Below, one piece after another: positions 1 to 5,685 of a stretch of DNA of 5,685 nucleotides. The stretch is from 2-01-FULL-49-10 sp041652335 (GTDB lineage: Bacteria > Patescibacteriota > Kazan-3B-28 > UBA10110). Within the stretch, counting starts at the first letter, position 1, and every line of letters begins with the position of its first letter. The stretch is from NCBI GenBank assembly GCA_041652335.1, contig JBAZHL010000038.1, forward strand, positions 1 through 5,685. The letters run 5' to 3'. Both the position numbers and the translations under genes were made by a program. The notes below the pieces were generated by a model. That model was not told the origin of the DNA. It saw only the letters and a program-made list of their open reading frames with translations, and did no database searches.

Positions 1-693
1 GTCTTTCGTGTCGCTACCCAAAAATTTCACCACTTCATCCACCGCTCGGCGATAGTCGGATGCATTGGCCTTGCCGACGCAGACACCCAAACACCGCCCC
101 AGATGATAATTAAGACATGGCGCCTTAACACTACCCCTATTTAGTTCTCGCGCCTTACCACACAACGGGAAGATACTATTCAGTAGCTTCAGTGTATTTT
201 TAACAGCTCCACCAGCTGTATACGGCCCAAAATATCGAGGCCTTAGGGGGTCGCGGCTTTTTATATCGGCAGGGTTTACGCGACGAACAGAATTGATCTC
301 GGGATATTTTTGGTCTAAGCCAACCCGAATATATTGAAAGGTTTTGTCGTCCCGAAGTAGCACATTGTATTGCGGCTGATATTTTTTAATTAGTTCATTT
401 TCCAAGATCAACGCTTCGGCTTCGGTATCAGTGGCGATAAAATCCAACTTCACCACCTGTTTTATCAACGCCTGCGTTTTAACACTCTGTTTGTTTAATT
501 GTTTCCAATACGAGCTAACCCGCTTCCGCAGATTAATCGCCTTACCCACATAGATCACTCTTCCCCCTTTGTCTGATGAACTCCCCTTCTCCTCCCCTTG
601 ATAAGGGGAGGTTGGGTGGGGTTTGCCATACATCAAATACACCCCGGGGCTCCCCGGCACCTTCTTCAGCTCTGGTTTAAACACCTGTTCCAC
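1..693 (-). CDS. uvrC: Excinuclease ABC subunit C, N-terminal part (3' end outside window)
   Basis: UvrC is the nuclease of nucleotide excision repair: recruited by UvrB at a lesion, it cuts on both sides of the damage. The 231 codons visible read without interruption to the window edge. The GIY-YIG domain occupies roughly residues 14-105: GVY at 17-19, YVG at 48-50, the catalytic-type arginine in NLRKRV (54-59) and the metal-binding glutamate in LILENELIKK (95-104). Then come YNVLLRDDK (109-117), RYFGPY (153-158) and four cysteines C178, C193, C201 and C205; the last three keep the X7 and X3 spacing of the E. coli cluster reported to bind 4Fe-4S. The UVR motif, RNase H-like and HhH domains would lie beyond position 1. 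The frame has no ATG; an in-frame TAA lies at 703-705, so GTG at 691-693 is the preferred start, 4 nt after the uvrA stop (GTG at 682-684 is an alternative). No Shine-Dalgarno sequence precedes it. Odd features: about 18 extra residues between GVY and YVG (see the repeat), and a segment before RYFGPY about 8 residues longer than in E. coli UvrC. The family assignment is secure. Confidence 0.95.
   Translation of the reverse strand, partial: MEQVFKPELKKVPGSPGVYLMYGKPHPTSPYQGEEKGSSSDKGGRVIYVGKAINLRKRVSSYWKQLNKQSVKTQALIKQVVKLDFIATDTEAEALILENELIKKYQPQYNVLLRDDKTFQYIRVGLDQKYPEINSVRRVNPADIKSRDPLRPRYFGPYTAGGAVKNTLKLLNSIFPLCGKARELNRGSVKAPCLNYHLGRCLGVCVGKANASDYRRAVDEVVKFLGSDTKD
574..621. repeat. Short palindromic repeat inserted in frame in uvrC
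   Basis: A GC-rich element with perfect 9-bp arms CCTCCCCTT (591-599) and AAGGGGAGG (603-611) around a GAT loop. CTCCCCTT is repeated directly at 581-588 and 592-599, and a G-rich arm continues to 621. It lies in the turn between the GIY and YIG strands of UvrC and encodes residues about 25-42 (including PHPTSPYQGEEKGSSSD), which are proline-, glycine- and serine-rich and match nothing in the family. GVY and YVG are 28 residues apart here, against 10 in E. coli UvrC as recalled. The element is bounded on the minus strand by the near-direct repeats GGCAAA (622-627) and GACAAA (568-573), possibly a target-site duplication. Element plus one copy is 54 nt, exactly 18 codons, so the frame is kept. 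Known precedent for in-frame palindromic insertions: Rickettsia palindromic elements. That this is a dispersed genomic repeat is inferred; only one copy is in the window. Confidence 0.7.
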
Positions 694-697
694 GGGG

Positions 698-3535
698 TTA
701 TTTTAGGACTTTTTGGAGGTACTGGCCAGTGTAACTTTTCTTAACTTTGGCCACTTTTTCGGGCGTGCCCTCCGCCACGATCTCTCCCCCCTTATCTCCG
801 CCTTCGGGGCCAAGATCGATAATCCAATCGGCAGTTTTGACTACATCCAAGTTATGTTCAATCACTAATACGGTGTTGCCCTTATCCACCAACTGCGTTA
901 ACACCGCCAACAATCTTTTTACATCATCAAAATGTAAACCAGTCGTCGGTTCATCTAATACATACAAGGTTTTACCAGTGGCGCGGCGCGACAACTCGGA
1001 TGCTAATTTAATCCGCTGAGCCTCTCCGCCCGAAAGCTGAGTGGCCGGTTGCCCCAAATTAATATAGCCCAAACCAACTTCCAACAAAGTGGCTAATTTA
1101 TTTTGAATGGTGGGAATATGTTTAAAGAACTCCAAGGCCTCACCTACTGACATATTTAATACCTCGGAGATATTTTTGCCGTTGTAACGCACCTCCAACA
1201 CTTCTTGATTGTAGCGCTTACCTTTACAGACATCACACGGCACATATACGTCCGGCAAAAAGTGCATCTCGATCTTGATCACACCATCGCCCTGGCAGTT
1301 CTCGCATCGGCCGCCTTTGACATTAAAACTAAATCGCCCGGGAGCATAACCTCTGATCTGTGCTTCGGGGAGCTTCGAGAACAGATCACGAATATCTGTA
1401 AACACCCCAGTATAAGTAGCGGGGTTACTCCGTGGGCTACGCCCGATCGGTGACTGATCAATACTAATGATCTTATCCAGATAGTCTAAACCTTCAATGG
1501 CTTTATGCTTACCTGGCACAGCGTGCGCGCCATACAAAGTCTGGCTAATTTTTTTAACCAAGATCTCGTTGATCAATGTAGATTTGCCAGAACCGGATAA
1601 ACCGGTAACACAGACAAATAATCCCAACGGAATCTCGACATCAATGTTTTTGAGGTTAAATTCGCTAGCCCCTTTGATCAACAGCCTTTTGCCATTGGGG
1701 GACCGACGCACACTCGGGATCTCGATCTTAGCTTTACCCGAGAGATACTGACCAGTGAGAGAGTTTTTATCTTTTTTGATCTGTTCTGGCGTACCGGCTG
1801 CTACCACATAGCCGCCCAAATCCCCCGCGCCCGGACCCATATCCACCACGTAATCAGCTTCTAAAATAGTTTCCTCATCGTGTTCTACTACTAATACTGT
1901 GTTGCCCAGATCTCGTAGGCCCTTTAGAGATTTGATCAGCTTACCGTTATCGTGTTGGTGCAGACCGATCGACGGTTCATCCAAGATATAGATCACGCCA
2001 CTAAGGCCTGATCCGATCTGAGTCGCCAATCGAATCCGTTGAGCTTCTCCGCCCGACAGTGTGGTAGCACTCCGATTTAAAGTTAAGTAGCTTAAACCGA
2101 CGTTGTTGAGAAAACCGATCCGCTCCTTGATCTCTTTTAATATCTGCGCCGCAATTAATGCACGCTGGCTATCCAACTTCAGCTGATCGAAAAACTTATT
2201 TGCATCCTTAATGGACATCGACGAAACCGTGACGATCGACTGATCCCCGACCGTTACCGCCGCCGATTCCGGCCTAAGTCTCCCACCCTTACACACCGGG
2301 CAAACTTTCTCCACCATAATTTTATCGATCTCAGCACGGACAAAATCAGAATCAGTCTCTTTATAGCGACGCATTAAGTTGGGAAGGATCCCTTCCCACT
2401 TCACCACATACTCGTTCATATTGCCGTGGGCAGTTTTATATCGGATCACCACCTCGTCGGCACCAGTGCCATGCAACAAGATATCAAAAGCCTGTTTGCT
2501 AAATTTGTTGATCGGTTGATCCAACTTAAAGCCATACTTTTTGCCCACCGCCTCCAAGATGCGTTGAGTCCAACCGGTCTCGCTACTCATATTAAATCCG
2601 CCCGCCCTAATTCCGCCCTCGGCAATAGTCAGTTTTTTATTAGGGATCAATAACTCTGGATCGATCTCTAAGGTAAAACCTAAACCAGTACAGTGAGGAC
2701 AAGCTCCATGCGGATTATTAAACGAAAAGCTCCGCGGCTCCAGCTCTGGGATGCTAACGCCACACTTTGGACAGGCTAAGCTCTCGGAAAAGAAATGGTC
2801 ACGATCCTTATCAATGTCCCAAACAATAACCGTACCATCGCCCAACTGCAGCGCTGCCTCTAAAGATTGGGTTAACCGTCCCCGACCACCCGATTCAGCT
2901 ACCGCAGTTAGCTCTAACCGATCCACTACCGCCTCGATAGTATGCTTTCGGGTTTTGGGTAATTCGATCTTTTCTTCCAAATCGCGCAACGTTCCATCGA
3001 TCCGCGCTCGCGAGAATCCCGCTCGCTTGATCTGACTTAGCACGTCCTTGGCCTCGCCCTTTTTATCCGAAATAACTGGTGCCAATACCGCAAATTTGCC
3101 TAATGTCAATTTCTGGACTTGCTCGACGATCTGATCGATCGACTGTCGTTCCACCACCCCGTTGCAGGTGGGACAATGCGGAACACCGACCCGGGCGTAT
3201 AACAGCCGAAGGTAATCGTAGATCTCGGTAATCGTGCCAACAGTGGAACGTGGGTTGGACGAAGATGATTTTTGATCGATCGAGATAGCTGGAGAAAGCC
3301 CATCAATGTGTTCCACGTTCGGTTTTTCCATCACTCCCAAAAATTGCCGCGCATAGGCGGAAAGAGATTCAACATATCGCCGTTGGCCTTCGGCGTAGAT
3401 CGTATCAAAAGCTAAAGACGATTTTCCGGAACCCGAAAGCCCCGTAATCACTACGAAGCGATTACGAGGCAATTTAATATCAATATTCTTGAGATTATGT
3501 TCACGCGCTCCGTGAACCTCAATAAAATCAAACAT
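698..3535 (-). CDS. uvrA: Excinuclease ABC subunit A
   Basis: UvrA is the damage-recognition ATPase of nucleotide excision repair; as a dimer it scans DNA, delivers UvrB to the lesion and leaves. The 945-residue protein is close to the E. coli length (about 940) and complete. Module I: Walker A GLSGSGKSS at 32-40, signature LSGGEAQ at 493-499, Walker B ending ILDEP at 517-521. The UvrB-binding and insertion regions lie between Walker A and the signature, with zinc cysteines C255, C258, C279 and C282. Module II: Walker A GLSGSGKS at 645-652, zinc cysteines C744, C747, C767 and C770, signature LSGGEAQ at 834-840, Walker B VLDEP at 859-863. No key residue is missing. The ATG at 3533-3535 gives the usual N-terminus leading into GAREHNLKNI. 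It lies 15 nt after the pilin-like gene's stop; the AT-rich gap has no Shine-Dalgarno sequence and no convincing promoter, so it is probably co-transcribed with that gene. uvrC follows after 4 nt. The gene is unusually rich in GATC (about 46 by hand count). Confidence 0.98.
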   Translation of the reverse strand: MFDFIEVHGAREHNLKNIDIKLPRNRFVVITGLSGSGKSSLAFDTIYAEGQRRYVESLSAYARQFLGVMEKPNVEHIDGLSPAISIDQKSSSSNPRSTVGTITEIYDYLRLLYARVGVPHCPTCNGVVERQSIDQIVEQVQKLTLGKFAVLAPVISDKKGEAKDVLSQIKRAGFSRARIDGTLRDLEEKIELPKTRKHTIEAVVDRLELTAVAESGGRGRLTQSLEAALQLGDGTVIVWDIDKDRDHFFSESLACPKCGVSIPELEPRSFSFNNPHGACPHCTGLGFTLEIDPELLIPNKKLTIAEGGIRAGGFNMSSETGWTQRILEAVGKKYGFKLDQPINKFSKQAFDILLHGTGADEVVIRYKTAHGNMNEYVVKWEGILPNLMRRYKETDSDFVRAEIDKIMVEKVCPVCKGGRLRPESAAVTVGDQSIVTVSSMSIKDANKFFDQLKLDSQRALIAAQILKEIKERIGFLNNVGLSYLTLNRSATTLSGGEAQRIRLATQIGSGLSGVIYILDEPSIGLHQHDNGKLIKSLKGLRDLGNTVLVVEHDEETILEADYVVDMGPGAGDLGGYVVAAGTPEQIKKDKNSLTGQYLSGKAKIEIPSVRRSPNGKRLLIKGASEFNLKNIDVEIPLGLFVCVTGLSGSGKSTLINEILVKKISQTLYGAHAVPGKHKAIEGLDYLDKIISIDQSPIGRSPRSNPATYTGVFTDIRDLFSKLPEAQIRGYAPGRFSFNVKGGRCENCQGDGVIKIEMHFLPDVYVPCDVCKGKRYNQEVLEVRYNGKNISEVLNMSVGEALEFFKHIPTIQNKLATLLEVGLGYINLGQPATQLSGGEAQRIKLASELSRRATGKTLYVLDEPTTGLHFDDVKRLLAVLTQLVDKGNTVLVIEHNLDVVKTADWIIDLGPEGGDKGGEIVAEGTPEKVAKVKKSYTGQYLQKVLK
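700..728 (-). promoter_or_regulatory. Possible internal promoter for uvrC, overlapping the uvrA stop
   Basis: On the minus strand TGGCCA (723-728, 4 of 6 to the -35 consensus) is followed after 17 nt by TAAAAT (700-705, 5 of 6 to the -10 consensus). The -10 hexamer ends 6 nt before the GTG start of uvrC and overlaps the uvrA stop codon. If used, transcription would start at about the GTG, giving a leaderless uvrC mRNA independent of uvrA. The -35 lies inside uvrA codons, so the match may be chance; read-through from uvrA is equally plausible. Confidence 0.3.
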
Positions 3536-3550
3536 TTAAATTAATTACTG

Positions 3551-3955
3551 TCAGGATGAGAAGAACTGTCTTAACAATCCACCGGTTCCCCCCACACTGA
3601 TATCGCCCAATAAAAACCTCGCACAAGCATACAATGCCAAACCACTAATAGCGGAAACAATAAAATCCCTACCCACCGACATCTGATTAGGATTACCCTG
3701 GGAAGTTGCATAAATAACCCCACCAGCGATAGTCATCACTACCGCCAACGTTCCGATCAATAAACTCATACCATCCCGCAGCGCCACGATCAAGCCAGTA
3801 AACGACTCCGAGCTGCCAACGGTCTCGCTGCCAGCCATCGATGGGTTATTGCCGTACAGAACGGCCACTAAAATAAAGGCGATCACCAACACCACAAACA
3901 CTACCTGGGATATCTTTACCCATCGGCGGGCTTTTTTGTGATCAAGCTTTTTCAT
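3551..3955 (-). CDS. Small membrane protein, VirB2/TrbC-like T4SS pilin family
   Basis: A 134-residue protein with the layout of a type IV secretion pilin. A basic N-terminus (K2, K3, K7, K8, R10, R11, K14) leads into a hydrophobic stretch at about 15-34, then a polar region with a possible signal peptidase I site after SMA (39-41). Two hydrophobic helices follow at about 63-83 and 98-116, joined by a short polar loop with SQGNPNQ (85-91), and a glycine-rich tail GGTGG (122-126). The helix pair around AGGVIYATSQGNP resembles the small T4SS_pilin/TrbC-VirB2 type proteins common in Patescibacteria; this assignment rests on layout and motif resemblance, not on a search. Such pilins assemble in or on the cytoplasmic membrane, but no VirB4, VirB6 or other T4SS gene is visible, so the role here is open (pilus, DNA or protein transfer, or another membrane function). 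The ATG at 3953-3955 follows a promoter-like sequence by 7 nt and has no Shine-Dalgarno sequence. The stop TGA (3551-3553) lies 15 nt before uvrA. It is a real gene: it fills the gap on the same strand and has coherent membrane topology. Confidence 0.65.
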   Translation of the reverse strand: MKKLDHKKARRWVKISQVVFVVLVIAFILVAVLYGNNPSMAGSETVGSSESFTGLIVALRDGMSLLIGTLAVVMTIAGGVIYATSQGNPNQMSVGRDFIVSAISGLALYACARFLLGDISVGGTGGLLRQFFSS

Positions 3956-3962
3956 ACTCGCT

Positions 3963-3991
3963 ATTCTAACCTAAATTGACACATTAATCAA
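3963..3991 (-). promoter_or_regulatory. Sigma-70-type promoter of the pilin-like gene, probably leaderless
   Basis: On the minus strand TTGATT (3986-3991, 4 of 6 to TTGACA) and TAGAAT (3963-3968, 5 of 6 to TATAAT) are separated by exactly 17 nt. Only 7 nt (3956-3962) lie between the -10 hexamer and the ATG, so the expected start site falls on or beside the A of the ATG. That predicts a leaderless transcript, in keeping with the absence of a Shine-Dalgarno sequence. It probably drives the pilin-like gene and, by read-through, uvrA and perhaps uvrC. The hexamers and spacing are seen directly; activity is inferred. Confidence 0.55.
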
Positions 3992-4004
3992 CCCCGTTAG
4001 GGGT
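3991..4004 (-). terminator. Weak hairpin after topA, touching the pilin promoter
   Basis: The short gap after topA holds ACCCC (3991-3995) and GGGGT (4000-4004) around a 4-nt loop, a 5-bp GC-rich stem starting 9 nt past the topA stop. On the minus strand it is followed by TTGATTAATG rather than a proper T run, so it is at best a weak intrinsic terminator. The stem shares one base with the -35 hexamer of the downstream promoter, so an operator is another possibility. The repeat is seen directly; both functions are guesses. Confidence 0.25.
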
Positions 4005-4013
4005 CACCCGCCC

Positions 4014-5685
4014 CTATCCCTCCTCTGACTCGGTGAGAGGTGAGGCAGGGTCGATAGATTTATCCTCAAACCCGCAATTGGTGCAGGTCGGCAGTTTGGT
4101 TTTCGGTTTTTTGACCATCAACCCGCCACAAGTTGGGCACTTCGTAGGGATCGGCTCATCCCAACTGGCAAAATCACATTTGGGATAGTTGCTACAGCCA
4201 TAAAACACTTTACCCCGTTTAGTTCTCCGGGAGACTACCTGACCATCACACTTAGGGCAATTCATCTTAGGTGCCGCACTCCCCTCGGGTTCCAAACTCT
4301 TGGTATTTTTGCATTTAGGAAAATTTGAGCAGGCTAAAAACTTACCAAATCGACCCATCCGGATCACCATCGGGCCACCGCACTTATCACATTCCTGATC
4401 GGTCTGTTGCGCTAAATCCTTTTTCTCCACAGTAGCTTCTTTCTCGGCCAGTTGTTTAGCAAACGGCTTATAAAATTCACTAATAACCGCGTTCCACTGT
4501 TTTTCACCTTCCGCGATGCGATCTAAATCTTCTTCCATCTCGGCGGTGAAACCGCTATCAACAATATCGGGAAAGTGCTCCACCAAAAAATCATTTACCA
4601 AAAATCCCACTTCCTGAGGCACCAGCGTTCGCTTCTCTTTTTTGATATAACCCCTACTTATAATAGTAGTGATGGTAGGAGCATAGGTAGAAGGCCTACC
4701 GATCCCCAGCTTCTCTAAGGTCTTAACCAAGCTGGGCTCGGTGAATCGATCGGGTGGCTCCGTAAATTTCTGTTCTGGCATCACACTCTTAACCGTTAGT
4801 GCTTCGCCCTCATTTAGCTGCGGGAGCTCTACCTCGTTGATCGGATTTTTTTCTAAGATAGCAATGTAGCCCGGGAATTTTATTCCGGTGCCTTGGGCAG
4901 TTAGCCCCTTATCGCCGCAACTAATTCTAACCTTTTGTTCTGAGATTATGGCATCCTTCATCTGCGAAGCTACCGCTCGTTCCCAAATTAATTTATACAG
5001 GCGAAGATGGTCGCGCGACAAAACGCCCTCCAAAGATTTGGGTGAGCGAAAAGCGGAAGTTGGTCGAATTGCCTCGTGAGCCTCTTGGGCACCCTTACTC
5101 TTGGTCTTATAGAGCCGTGGCGCCTCTGGCACGTACTGCCCACCAATTTGTTTGCCAACAAAGTCCCTAATCTCCGCCACTGCCTTGGCCGCCAAAAAAG
5201 TAGAATCGGTACGCATATAGGTAATCAAACCCACCTGCCCAGAGCCGTCCAAGGGCACGCCCTCGTACAGTTGCTGGGCTAACATCATCGTCTTTTTTAC
5301 GCTGTAGCCAAGAACGGTGCCGGCTTGTTGCTGCAGAGTAGAGGTAGTAAATGGCGCATTGGGAGATTTTGCCCTCTCGGAATGTTCGATCTTAGCAATG
5401 GTCGACGGGCCTTTGTTAATATCCGCCACCACCGCATCGGCAGTAGCCTGATCAACAATATGAGCCTTAGCCCCTCCGATCTCTGATAACTCAGCTATAA
5501 AACTTTTTTTGTCTGCCGCGTAATCGACCTGGATCTTCCAATATTCTTCCGGTTTAAAAGCCTGCCGTTCGCGTTCGCGTTCCACGATCAGCCGCACGGC
5601 TACCGATTGCACGCGACCAGCGGAGAGCCCACGAAATATTTTCTTCCAAAGTAGCGGCGAAAGTTTGTAACCCACCAATCTATCC
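4014..5685 (-). CDS. topA: DNA topoisomerase I, C-terminal part (5' end outside window)
   Basis: Type IA topoisomerase that relaxes negative supercoils by passing DNA through a transient single-strand break. The frame runs off the right edge: codons for DR precede LVGYKLSP, the usual start of a conserved internal block, so the TTG at 5676-5678 is an internal leucine and the TOPRIM domain lies outside. Visible in order (numbered from that leucine): GLSAGRVQSVAVRLIVERERE; the active-site tyrosine Y154 in LITYMRTDST (codon 5217-5219) with its following catalytic-type arginine; the block FTEPSLVKTLEKLGIGRPSTYAPTI, split here only by conserved residues; FTAEMEEDLDRIA; then three zinc-ribbon units with cysteines C430/C433/C450/C456, C474/C477/C495/C501 and C514/C517/C532/C535 (about 4311-4391, 4176-4259 and 4074-4139). 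A short acidic tail ends in ESEEG and a TAG stop at 4014-4016. Domain order and motifs are those of bacterial TopA, with no broken residue in the visible part. The next gene starts 58 nt downstream with its own promoter-like sequence, so topA probably ends a separate transcript. Confidence 0.97.
   Translation of the reverse strand, partial: DRLVGYKLSPLLWKKIFRGLSAGRVQSVAVRLIVERERERQAFKPEEYWKIQVDYAADKKSFIAELSEIGGAKAHIVDQATADAVVADINKGPSTIAKIEHSERAKSPNAPFTTSTLQQQAGTVLGYSVKKTMMLAQQLYEGVPLDGSGQVGLITYMRTDSTFLAAKAVAEIRDFVGKQIGGQYVPEAPRLYKTKSKGAQEAHEAIRPTSAFRSPKSLEGVLSRDHLRLYKLIWERAVASQMKDAIISEQKVRISCGDKGLTAQGTGIKFPGYIAILEKNPINEVELPQLNEGEALTVKSVMPEQKFTEPPDRFTEPSLVKTLEKLGIGRPSTYAPTITTIISRGYIKKEKRTLVPQEVGFLVNDFLVEHFPDIVDSGFTAEMEEDLDRIAEGEKQWNAVISEFYKPFAKQLAEKEATVEKKDLAQQTDQECDKCGGPMVIRMGRFGKFLACSNFPKCKNTKSLEPEGSAAPKMNCPKCDGQVVSRRTKRGKVFYGCSNYPKCDFASWDEPIPTKCPTCGGLMVKKPKTKLPTCTNCGFEDKSIDPASPLTESEEG

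Noticed and set aside
580..611. Transcription terminator at the uvrC palindrome
   Set aside because: There is no T run after the stem on either strand, and the uvrC reading frame passes straight through with conserved domains on both sides.
605..621. G-quadruplex on the plus strand
   Set aside because: Only three runs of three or more G are close together; the palindromic pairing explains the G richness better.
747..1019. Open reading frames on the plus strand across uvrA (also 1205-1453, 1497-1751, 2426-2653, 2751-3035) and across topA (4888-5282)
   Set aside because: They lie antisense to highly conserved coding sequence, show no recognisable domains and have low-complexity translations; they are by-products of the real genes.
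1416..1440. Inverted repeat GTAGC/GCTAC inside uvrA
   Set aside because: Arms are only 5 bp with a 15-nt gap, and the bases encode the conserved GRSPRSNPATYTG block; probably chance.
3551..3553. TGA recoding (alternative genetic code, as in Gracilibacteria)
   Set aside because: TGA ends the pilin-like frame at a sensible place, and no in-frame TGA occurs in uvrC, uvrA or topA.
5676..5678. TTG as the start codon of topA
   Set aside because: It is the leucine of the conserved block DRLVGYKLSP; the preceding codons for D and R continue the family sequence, so the gene is cut by the window edge.

Overview
The window carries four protein genes, all on the minus strand. In transcription order (right to left) they are topA (DNA topoisomerase I, 5' part outside the window), a short membrane protein resembling a VirB2/TrbC-type type IV secretion pilin, uvrA (complete excinuclease ABC subunit A), and uvrC (excinuclease ABC subunit C, 3' part outside the window). 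There is almost no non-coding DNA: 58 nt between topA and the pilin gene, 15 nt between the pilin gene and uvrA, and 4 nt between uvrA and the likely uvrC start. No RNA gene, CRISPR array, transposase or attachment site is visible.

Organism: clearly bacterial, using the standard code (TGA is the pilin stop and no in-frame TGA occurs in the conserved genes). Tight packing, starts without Shine-Dalgarno sequences, a lone two-helix T4SS-type pilin beside housekeeping genes, and a short GC-rich palindrome inserted in a conserved gene suggest the Candidate Phyla Radiation/Patescibacteria. This is inference; the sequence contains no decisive marker such as 16S rRNA.

Layout: positions 1-693 hold the first 231 codons of uvrC from a GTG start, with the GIY-YIG nuclease domain and a four-cysteine cluster. 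Its GIY-YIG hairpin carries an extra block of about 18 residues encoded by a palindromic repeat (about 574-621). Positions 698-3535 are uvrA, with both ABC ATPase modules and both zinc sites intact. Positions 3551-3955 are the pilin-like gene, preceded by a promoter-like sequence placed so that transcription should begin at or next to the ATG. Positions 4014-5685 hold the C-terminal part of topA, with the active-site tyrosine and three zinc-ribbon units.

Function: UvrA recognises damage and loads UvrB; UvrC then makes the incisions, so the uvrA-uvrC pair is a nucleotide excision repair unit (uvrB is not in view). TopA relaxes negative supercoils. The pilin-like protein has no visible T4SS partner here, so its link to its neighbours is unknown. 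The strongest points for follow-up are the in-frame palindromic insertion in uvrC, the apparently leaderless starts, the orphan pilin, and a marked excess of GATC tetranucleotides concentrated in uvrA.
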